Origin: Frankiaceae bacterium
GTDB lineage: Bacteria; Actinomycetota; Actinomycetes; JAFAQI01
Assembly (NCBI GenBank): GCA_030840615.1
Contig: JAVEEE010000480.1
Span: 1 to 7,539, forward strand
Length of the DNA stretch: 7,539 nucleotides
Reading direction: 5' to 3'
Shown: piece by piece, positions 1-5,744 of the stretch
Position numbering within the stretch: position 1 is the stretch's first letter
Layout: every line of letters starts with the position of its first letter
The notes under the pieces: generated by a model
The model's input: only the letters and a program-made list of their open reading frames with translations
What the model was told of the DNA's origin: nothing
Databases searched by the model: none
Made by a program: the position numbers and the translations under genes

Positions 1-863
1 TCGTCGACGCGACCTTGCCGGACGGCTCGCGTCTGCACGTGGTCATCCCCGACATCACACGCCAGAGCTGGGCCGTGAACATCCGCAAGTTCGTTCTCAC
101 CGCTCATTCGCTCGACGAGCTGGTCGCCCTGGGCACGCTGACGTCGCAGGCAGCGGCGTTCCTCGACGCGGCCGTCATCGCCGGCCTCAACATCATCGTT
201 GCGGGCGGCACTCAGGCCGGAAAGACGACGCTGCTCAACTGCCTGGCCGCATCAATCCCTGCACGCCAGCGTGTCATCACCTGCGAAGAGGTCTTCGAGT
301 TACAGATCCCGCTGCCCGATGTCGTCTCGATGCAGACGCGTCAATGCAACCTGGAGGGCACCGGCGAGGTCCGGCTGCGGCGGCTGGTCAAGGAAGCCTT
401 GCGGATGCGGCCGGAGCGGATCCTGGTCGGCGAAGTGCGACAGGAGGAGTGCCTGGATCTCCTCATCGCCTTGAACTCGGGGCTGCCGGGGATGTGCACG
501 ATCCATGCCAACTCGGCTCGCGAAGCAGTGACCAAGCTGTGCACGCTGCCGCTTCTTGCCGGCGACAACGTGAGCCACCAGTTCGTCGTGCCCACAGTCG
601 CGTCGAGTGTCGACATCGTCGTGCACATCGCGCGCGACGCGCGGGGTCATCGCAGTGTGCGCGAGATTATCGGCTTGCCCGGCCGGGTTGAGGGCGATGT
701 GGTCGAGACAGCCGACGTGTTCGTGAGCCGAGACGACAAGCTCGTGCGCGCCGAGGGCTGGCCTCCGCACCAGGATCGTTTCGAGCACGCCGGCATCGAT
801 CTCGGTGAGCTGCTGACGGCGCGGCGATCTCCGACGCTGCGAAGCCAGAACGCGTCGCTCTGA
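1..863 (+). CDS. cpaF: CpaF/TadA-type Tad pilus motor ATPase, C-terminal part (5' end cut by window)
   Basis: Secretion-superfamily (type II/IV) ATPase that powers Tad/Flp pilus assembly from the cytoplasmic face of the membrane. The frame is already open at base 3, reading VDATLPDGSRLHVVIP, which is an internal CpaF stretch, so the gene begins upstream; the TTG at base 15 is not a real start. About 286 residues are visible; the N-terminal domain is missing. Counting from the Leu encoded at base 15: Walker A GGTQAGKT at 64-71, an acidic Asp-box-like stretch CEEVFELQIPLP at about 90-101, Walker B region RPERILVGEVR at 132-142 with Glu140, and the His box CTIHANS with His164. These are the catalytic motifs in the right order and spacing. 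The stop shares one base with the ATG of the next gene (TGATG), implying coupled translation with tadB. Close relatives include conjugal-transfer-associated TadA ATPases, but TadB, TadC and TadE neighbours favour a pilus role. Family call is firm; the symbol is by family. Confidence 0.95.
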   Translation, partial: VDATLPDGSRLHVVIPDITRQSWAVNIRKFVLTAHSLDELVALGTLTSQAAAFLDAAVIAGLNIIVAGGTQAGKTTLLNCLAASIPARQRVITCEEVFELQIPLPDVVSMQTRQCNLEGTGEVRLRRLVKEALRMRPERILVGEVRQEECLDLLIALNSGLPGMCTIHANSAREAVTKLCTLPLLAGDNVSHQFVVPTVASSVDIVVHIARDARGHRSVREIIGLPGRVEGDVVETADVFVSRDDKLVRAEGWPPHQDRFEHAGIDLGELLTARRSPTLRSQNASL

Positions 864-1723
864 TGGGCGCGTCGATCGGTCTGCTCTTCGGCATCGGTGC
901 CCTTCTCATCTGGCAGAGCGCATCCGGAGTGCCGACGGCACCACGACGCGGGCGCCGGACCGTAAGCGAGCGAACCGCGGAGCTGTTGCTGCGGGCGGGC
1001 TACACGTCGGTGCGACCGCACCAGCTGTTCCTGCTCTGCCTCGGCACCGGCGCGGTAACCGTGGCGCTCGTCGCTGTCGTCAGCCACTCGGTCAGCGTCG
1101 CACTGTCCTTCGGTGCCCTTGCCGGCTACGCACCCGTCGCTCTCGTGAAGCATCGCCGCCGCCGACGCGTGATCGAGCTCCGCGACCTTTGGCCCGACGT
1201 GGTCGACAACCTCGCCTCGGCCGTGCGGGCCGGACTGTCGTTGCCGGAAGCCGTGACCCAGATCGCCTCGCGCGGGCCGGAGCCGCTGCGCCCGCCGTTC
1301 CGACGCTTCGGCGAGAACTACCGGGCGACCGGGCGGTTCGGTGAATGCCTCGATCGGTTGAAGTCCGAGCTGTCGGACCCCGTGGCGGACCGGCTCGTCG
1401 AGTCGCTGCGGGTCGCGCGCGAGGTCGGTGGATCTGACCTGGGCCGGCTGCTCAGGACCCTCTCGCAGTTCCTCCGCGAGGATGCTCGAACCCGGGCTGA
1501 GCTCGAGACGCGACAGGGCTGGACGGTCAACGCGGCTCGGCTCGCGCTCGCGGCGCCGTGGGCCGTCCTCGGCCTGCTGTCACTGCGGCCGGCAACGGTC
1601 GCCTCCTATGACACGACGACCGGCGTACTGATCCTTCTTGTCGGCGGAGCGGTATCACTGCTCGCCTATCGCGTGATGCTGCGCATCGGCCGGCTGCCGG
1701 AAGAAGAGCGGGTGTTGCGATGA
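863..1723 (+). CDS. tadB: TadB-like inner-membrane platform protein (type II secretion F domain)
   Basis: 286-residue membrane protein that with TadC forms the platform on which the ATPase acts. Hydrophobic segments lie at about 4-19, 55-74, 77-95, 225-242 and 254-273. The cytoplasmic T2SSF domain lies between the second and third groups: LWPDVVDNLASAVRAG at 109-124 is a typical TadB signature, followed by LSLPEAV and the amphipathic stretch LKSELSDPVADRLVESLRVA at 166-185. Start chosen at the ATG overlapping the ATPase stop by one base; no strong Shine-Dalgarno is seen, consistent with coupling. The end overlaps the tadC start by four bases (ATGA). Size and topology fit the actinobacterial family. 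TadB and TadC are paralogous; the assignment here rests on gene order and the LWPDVVDNL motif. Confidence 0.93.
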   Translation: MGASIGLLFGIGALLIWQSASGVPTAPRRGRRTVSERTAELLLRAGYTSVRPHQLFLLCLGTGAVTVALVAVVSHSVSVALSFGALAGYAPVALVKHRRRRRVIELRDLWPDVVDNLASAVRAGLSLPEAVTQIASRGPEPLRPPFRRFGENYRATGRFGECLDRLKSELSDPVADRLVESLRVAREVGGSDLGRLLRTLSQFLREDARTRAELETRQGWTVNAARLALAAPWAVLGLLSLRPATVASYDTTTGVLILLVGGAVSLLAYRVMLRIGRLPEEERVLR

Positions 1724-2661
1724 GCTCACCGGCCAGCGGCGCGATCCTCGTCCTGCTCGCGGCCACCGGGGTCGGTCTCGCGGTGAGATGGAGTCCGCCG
1801 CTACGCCGCCCGCACCTCACCGACCGCCTCGCTCCTTACCTTCGCGATGCTCCTCGCGCCTCGCGCTTGCTCGACTCGTCGCGCACGCTCACACCATTTC
1901 CGACCCTGGAACGGCTGCTCGCTCCGGTCTTGCGCGACCTTGCCCGCCGCGTCGACCGTGCCGTCGGTGGATCCGGATCAGTAAGCCGGCGCCTGGACCA
2001 GGCAGGTCGCCCGGGCACCGTCGAGCAGTTCCGCATCGAGCAGGTCGTCTGGGGAGCCGGCGGCCTTCTGCTCGGGCTGGTGCTCGCAGTCGCCAGCATC
2101 ATGCGCGGCGCTGAGACGAGCCCGGTCGCCTTCCTTGTCCTTGCCTGTGTGCTGATCGCCGGTGGAGTGCTCGCCCGGGATCGCGCGTTGACCCGCGAGG
2201 TGGCCCGCCGCGAACAACGAATGCTCTCCGAGTTCCCCACCATCGCCGAGCTCCTCGCGCTTTCCGTGGCCGCGGGCGAGGGTGCAGTCGGAGCGCTGCA
2301 ACGAGTCACTCGACTGTCCAGCGGTGAGCTCGCGCGCGAGCTTGACCGGGCGCTGGCCGACGCACGCGCCGGCGCCTCGCTCGTTGCGGCCCTCGAAGGA
2401 CTGGCCGCGCGGTCAGCTCTTCCGCCGCTCGCCCGCTTCGTCGACGGCATGGCGATCGCAGTCGAACGCGGCACGCCGCTCGCCGAGGTCCTGCGCGCGC
2501 AGGCCGTCGACGTCCGCGAGCTTGGTCGTCGTGCGCTGCTGGAAGCGGCCGGCCGCAAGGAAATCGCAATGCTCTTCCCCGTGGTGTTCCTCGTGTTACC
2601 GGTGACTGTCGTGTTCGCGTTGTTCCCGGGCTTCTACAACCTCTCGCTCTCCGTCGCCTGA
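1720..2661 (+). CDS. tadC: TadC-like inner-membrane platform protein (type II secretion F domain)
   Basis: 313-residue partner of TadB in the Tad pilus platform. Hydrophobic segments at about 7-23, 109-127, 134-152 and 283-304. The T2SSF domain runs from roughly 160 to 280, with FPTIAELLALSVAAGEG at 172-188 and VAIERG-like AIAVERGTPLAEVLRAQA at 245-262. The C-terminal GRKEIAMLFPVVFLVLPVT (278-296) before a last membrane helix is highly characteristic of actinobacterial TadC. The start is the ATG that overlaps the tadB stop (ATGA). Residues 28-95 are a basic, Arg-rich linker with weak conservation, as is common here. The gene is followed by a 17-base gap carrying a Shine-Dalgarno for the pilin-like gene, the only real gap inside the tad run. 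Confidence 0.92.
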   Translation: MSSPASGAILVLLAATGVGLAVRWSPPLRRPHLTDRLAPYLRDAPRASRLLDSSRTLTPFPTLERLLAPVLRDLARRVDRAVGGSGSVSRRLDQAGRPGTVEQFRIEQVVWGAGGLLLGLVLAVASIMRGAETSPVAFLVLACVLIAGGVLARDRALTREVARREQRMLSEFPTIAELLALSVAAGEGAVGALQRVTRLSSGELARELDRALADARAGASLVAALEGLAARSALPPLARFVDGMAIAVERGTPLAEVLRAQAVDVRELGRRALLEAAGRKEIAMLFPVVFLVLPVTVVFALFPGFYNLSLSVA

Positions 2662-2664
2662 CCC

Positions 2665-2672
2665 GGAAAGGA
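2665..2672 (+). promoter_or_regulatory. Shine-Dalgarno for the pilin-like gene
   Basis: GGAAAGGA ends six bases before the ATG at 2679. It is the only clear purine-rich ribosome-binding site within the tad cluster; the other genes overlap their upstream neighbour. It decides the start of the small gene against in-frame ATGs further in (2712 and 2730), and suggests the small subunit is translated independently of tadC. Confidence 0.75.
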
Positions 2673-2678
2673 TTCGCC

Positions 2679-2885
2679 ATGCTCTCTGTCGTCTTGGCCG
2701 TCTGGCAGGCAATGCAACGAGGCACGCGGATGCCGCGGTCGGAGCGAGGAGACGTTCCCGGATGGGTACTGATCACGCTCATGACCGCGGGAATCGTGAC
2801 CGCGCTTTGGATCGTGGCCGAGCCGAAGCTGTCGAGCTTGCTCGGCAGCGCACTCGACATCTCGGGTGACCCGAACGGCAAGTGA
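2679..2885 (+). CDS. Small pilin-like membrane peptide (putative Flp-type subunit)
   Basis: 68 residues: a basic N-terminal part ending in RSERG (20-24), then DVPGW and a single hydrophobic helix (about 29-48), then a short polar tail. Size, single helix and position between tadC and tadE match the small peptide found in actinobacterial Tad operons, which is probably the fibre subunit. The Arg-Gly before the helix resembles a prepilin peptidase site (cut after Gly24), but the mature +5 residue would be Trp29, not the Glu of canonical Flp pilins, and there is no Glu-Tyr pair. It is therefore either a divergent pilin or a non-processed accessory peptide. The start is set by the GGAAAGGA site. 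The stop overlaps the GTG/ATG start of the next gene. That the frame is a real gene is well supported; its role as pilin is inference from context. Confidence 0.8.
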   Translation: MLSVVLAVWQAMQRGTRMPRSERGDVPGWVLITLMTAGIVTALWIVAEPKLSSLLGSALDISGDPNGK

Positions 2886-3271
2886 TGCGCCACGACGAGC
2901 GAGGCTCGGCGGCGGTCGACTTCGTCCTCGTCGGCACGCTCGTCACGTTGCTGTTCCTCGCGGTGCTGCAGATCGGCATCGACTACCACGTCCGCAACGT
3001 GCTCGCCGCCTGTGCCGCCGAGGGGGCAAGGTACGGCGCCAACGCCGACATAGCCGATCCGCAGGCGGGAGCCGACAAGGCCAACCAGCTCATCACGCAG
3101 TCCCTCGGTGCGTCGTTCGCACATGCCATCGCGCCGGTGCAGCAGGACGAGGTCGGCGGCGAGCCCGTCGTCACCGTCACTGTCCGGGCCCGACTGCCGC
3201 TGATCGCCTGGTTCCTGCCGGTCGGACCGACCGTCACCGCGGCAGGGCATGCGTTGGTGGAGCCGTCCTAA
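2882..3271 (+). CDS. tadE: TadE-family pseudopilin (first copy)
   Basis: 129 residues. A short charged N-terminus (MMRHDERG) precedes a membrane helix at about 12-33, followed by an extracytoplasmic domain ending in a predicted beta-rich stretch EPVVTVTVRARLPL (94-107). ERG followed by SAAVDF matches the TadE pattern of Gly, four residues, acidic residue, aromatic residue, with Asp13 in place of the usual Glu. ACAAEGARYGA (43-53) is the classic TadE helix motif. TadE proteins are minor pseudopilins required for Tad pilus biogenesis. GTG at 2882 overlaps the previous stop by four bases (GTGA); ATG at 2885 is an equally possible start (TGATG) and changes the product by one residue. The stop overlaps the next ATG by one base. 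Confidence 0.9.
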   Translation: MMRHDERGSAAVDFVLVGTLVTLLFLAVLQIGIDYHVRNVLAACAAEGARYGANADIADPQAGADKANQLITQSLGASFAHAIAPVQQDEVGGEPVVTVTVRARLPLIAWFLPVGPTVTAAGHALVEPS

Positions 3272-3732
3272 TGGCCGACGAGGATCGAGATGCCGGCTCG
3301 GCGCTGGTCGAGTTCACGTGGCTCGCGATCCTGCTGATGATCCCGCTCGTCTACGTCGTACTGGCCGCGTTGTCCGTGCAACGGGCCGCGTTCGCGCAGA
3401 CGACCGCGGCCCGTGAAGCCGCGCGCGCCTATGCCACAGCAAGCTCCGACGCCGAAGGCGAACGTCGGGCCGAGGCGGCTGTCGCCCTGGCGATGCACGA
3501 CCAGGGAGTGGCCTGGACGCCGACCGACCGCGTCATCCTGTGCGGCGGCTGCGCCTTCGAGCCGGGATCGACGTTCACCGTCGATCTGCACATGGTCGTG
3601 CCGCTGCCGTTCGTCCCGCACTGGATGTGCGGCGACCGGTGCGCCGCGGGCATCCCCGTCAGCGCGCACCACCGCGAACGCATCGACTGCTTCGCCGGCA
3701 ACGGACCGATCGCCGCGGGTGCCGCGTGTTGA
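3271..3732 (+). CDS. TadE-like pseudopilin, cysteine-rich (second copy)
   Basis: 153 residues from the ATG that overlaps the previous stop (TAATG). The frame is open further upstream to 2866, but that extension is an out-of-frame read of the first tadE and is rejected. DAGSALVEF (8-15) is a canonical TadE/prepilin-like site with Glu14 and Phe15 at +5 and +6 after Gly9, followed by a membrane helix at about 16-34 and the TAAREAARAYA motif (45-55). The outer domain has six cysteines: Cys91 and Cys94 (CGGC), Cys120 and Cys124, Cys140, and the last residue Cys153. The first tadE has only one. Probable role: minor subunit of the Tad pilus, with disulfides possible outside the membrane. The end overlaps the start of the TadG-like gene. 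Confidence 0.88.
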   Translation: MADEDRDAGSALVEFTWLAILLMIPLVYVVLAALSVQRAAFAQTTAAREAARAYATASSDAEGERRAEAAVALAMHDQGVAWTPTDRVILCGGCAFEPGSTFTVDLHMVVPLPFVPHWMCGDRCAAGIPVSAHHRERIDCFAGNGPIAAGAAC

Positions 3733-4223
3733 CGCCGCTGGCCCCGGACCGTGGCGACGATGGCCAGCTCTCGCTGCTCATCATCGGCTACACCGCGATC
3801 GCCCTGCTTCTGGTCCTCATCGGGATCGACGTGTCCAAGGTCTTCCTCGCGCGCCGCGCGCTCTCCTCCGTCGCCGACTCCGCTGCACTCGCCGCCGCTC
3901 AGGCCGTCGATCGCACCGCCATCTACAACGGTGACATCGGCGGGTGTGGTGGGCTGCTGCCGCTGGACGGCGTTCGGTCGGACGCGCTCGTGCGGCTGGC
4001 GCTCGACGACGACAGCGCCGACCTCGAGCAGACGTTCGCCGAACTCGACCCGCCGTCGACGCTTGTGGCGGGCGGGACCGTCACGGTGCACCTGTCCGGC
4101 AGCGTGGCGGTCCCGTTCGGACACGTGCTCGCGATGCTGCTGCCCGGACACGACGACGGCCTGGTCCGCGTCGGGGTCACCGCGTCCGCGCAGTCGCCGC
4201 TGACGGTCCCGGGTGGCTGCTGA
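3726..4223 (+). CDS. TadG-like pilus assembly membrane protein (TadE/G N-terminal domain)
   Basis: 165 residues. The N-terminus DRGDDGQLSLLIIGYTAI leads into one membrane helix (about 15-36) and then VSKVFLARRALSSVADSAAL (36-55), the hallmark of the Tad/TadG N-terminal domain (putative Flp pilus-assembly TadE/G-like). The remaining outer part is short, so this is the compact actinobacterial type rather than a full-length TadG with a von Willebrand domain. Two cysteines: Cys74 and the C-terminal Cys165. Start is uncertain: GTG at 3726 (7-base overlap with the upstream stop) or TTG at 3729 (4-base TTGA overlap); the open frame upstream to 3540 is a shadow of the second tadE. Last gene of the tad run; prfB starts 20 bases after its stop. 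Confidence 0.85.
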   Translation: MLTPLAPDRGDDGQLSLLIIGYTAIALLLVLIGIDVSKVFLARRALSSVADSAALAAAQAVDRTAIYNGDIGGCGGLLPLDGVRSDALVRLALDDDSADLEQTFAELDPPSTLVAGGTVTVHLSGSVAVPFGHVLAMLLPGHDDGLVRVGVTASAQSPLTVPGGC

Positions 4224-4230
4224 CCCGCAT

Positions 4231-4236
4231 TAGGCT
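4231..4236 (+). promoter_or_regulatory. Candidate -10 box of a leaderless prfB promoter
   Basis: TAGGCT fits the TAnnnT form of actinobacterial -10 boxes and ends six bases before the prfB ATG at 4243. That places the expected transcription start on or next to the A of the ATG. No convincing -35 box is seen at the usual distance, and no strong Shine-Dalgarno lies before the ATG (only a GGA), both common for leaderless actinobacterial genes. It lies in the 19-base gap after the TadG-like gene. Confidence 0.55.
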
Positions 4237-4242
4237 GGACGC

Positions 4243-5343
<1,101 letters not shown>

Positions 5344-5363
5344 CCATTCGGTCAACCTCGCTA

Positions 5364-5405
5364 GTCCTTTCTCGTCACCGGTTGTCCGCGAAAGGACCAA
5401 CTTTC
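5364..5405 (+). terminator. Terminator-like overlapping hairpins after prfB
   Basis: GTCCTTTC (5364-5371) and GAAAGGAC (5390-5397) form a perfect 8-bp inverted repeat with an 18-base loop, starting 20 bases after the prfB stop. The same right arm can fold in two other ways: GTTG-TCC (5381-5387) with GGA-C-CAAC (5394-5401), one bulge and a six-base loop, followed by TTTCCC; and GAAAG (5390-5394) with CTTTC (5401-5405). The compact bulged form followed by TTT is the most terminator-like, but there is no long T-run, so intrinsic termination is likely but unproven. No gene is seen on the opposite strand that would need it. Confidence 0.45.
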
Positions 5406-5449
5406 CCGGCGGCGTAGGGCGAACTGCGTCCATATCGGTACGAGATGGG

Positions 5450-5477
5450 TTGACGCCAACGACTGTTGGCGTAACGG
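5450..5477 (+). promoter_or_regulatory. Possible promoter with operator-like inverted repeat
   Basis: TTGACG (5450-5455), a 16-base spacer, then TAACGG (5472-5477). The -35-like box is good; the -10-like box is weak. A perfect inverted repeat, ACGCCAAC (5453-5460) and GTTGGCGT (5465-5472) around GACT, fills the space between them, which is where a repressor dimer would block RNA polymerase. The same arms could instead be an RNA hairpin. If used, transcription would start near 5484 and give a leader of roughly 145 bases for the gene at 5631. Confidence 0.3.
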
Positions 5478-5479
5478 TT

Positions 5480-5521
5480 GCCCCTCTACCGGCGGTTGGA
5501 CCGGTGGAAAGCCCGGGGGGC
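5480..5521 (+). repeat. Nested inverted repeat in the leader (possible structured RNA)
   Basis: Outer arms GCCCC (5480-5484) and GGGGC (5517-5521) enclose inner arms ACCGG (5488-5492) and CCGGT (5501-5505) with an eight-base loop. In addition GACGCC (5452-5457) is complementary to GGCGTC (5519-5524), so a longer-range pairing competes with both the 5453-5472 hairpin and this stem. I recognise no known riboswitch class. Confidence 0.4.
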
Positions 5522-5618
5522 GTCGATCCGCGGCCGTAACAACGGTCACTGTGCCTGTTATTAGGCGCGGTCGCGGGAAGCCAGTAGTGAGACCGACCTT
5601 GGCACCAGTCGTAACGAC

Positions 5619-5623
5619 AGGGG
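5619..5623 (+). promoter_or_regulatory. Shine-Dalgarno of the secreted repeat protein
   Basis: AGGGG ends seven bases before the ATG at 5631 and supports that start over the in-frame ATG at 5643, which would be 19 bases away. The G-run sits in the loop of a short possible stem, GACA (5616-5619) with TGTC (5624-5627). Confidence 0.7.
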
Positions 5624-5630
5624 TGTCACG

Positions 5631-5744
5631 ATGGTTGGTTCCATGGCGCGGCGAGCCCGGCGCTGGATCGCCGGCGGTGCCGGCGTAGGCGTTCTGGTCA
5701 GCACAGCGGTGGTGTTCGGCCCGCTGACAAGTCCTGCATCCGCG
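5631..5744 (+). other. Sec-type signal peptide of the repeat protein
   Basis: Residues 1-38: Arg at 7, 8, 10 and 11, a Gly/Ala/Val-rich hydrophobic core, a Pro at 31 and 35, and the A-S-A motif (36-38) for signal peptidase I. No lipobox cysteine. The arginines do not make a good twin-arginine motif. Confidence 0.8.

Larger units (their letters stand above)
5344..5630. other. Intergenic region between prfB and the secreted repeat protein
   Basis: 287 bases with no convincing protein-coding frame. It looks less GC-biased than the flanking genes and is rich in inverted repeats: the post-prfB hairpins (5364-5405), a perfect 8-bp repeat (5453-5472), a nested G-rich stem (5480-5521), a short GTCG/CGAC pair (5608-5618) and a GACA/TGTC pair around the Shine-Dalgarno (5616-5627). 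CGTAAC occurs three times (5470, 5535, 5610). It presumably holds the prfB terminator and the promoter and 5' leader of the downstream gene. Confidence 0.7.

Noticed and set aside
15..17. TTG as the start of the ATPase gene
   Set aside because: The frame is open to the window edge and already reads conserved internal CpaF sequence; the ATP-binding domain alone would be too short.
1836..2558. 240-codon frame on the - strand over tadC
   Set aside because: Ser/Arg/Ala-rich shadow of tadC with no motif.
2306..3250. 314-codon frame on the - strand over tadC, the pilin-like gene and tadE
   Set aside because: Spans three well-supported + strand genes; Arg/Ala-rich low-complexity translation typical of GC-rich shadow frames.
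2866..3270. N-terminal extension of the second TadE frame
   Set aside because: Arg-rich out-of-frame read of the first tadE; the overlapping ATG at 3271 gives a normal TadE length and N-terminus.
3540..3725. N-terminal extension of the TadG-like frame
   Set aside because: Arg/His-rich read of the second tadE in another frame; the family N-terminus begins just before DRGDDGQ.
3271..4223. A toxin, defence or other novel system hidden among the small tad genes
   Set aside because: All small frames fit TadE/TadG membrane-protein architecture and overlap in operon order; no nuclease or other enzyme motif was found.
5451..5630. Known riboswitch (cyclic-di-GMP GEMM, ydaO, cobalamin)
   Set aside because: Fragments such as GGTTGCC and GAAAGCC are present but in the wrong order and without the conserved core; no class fits.
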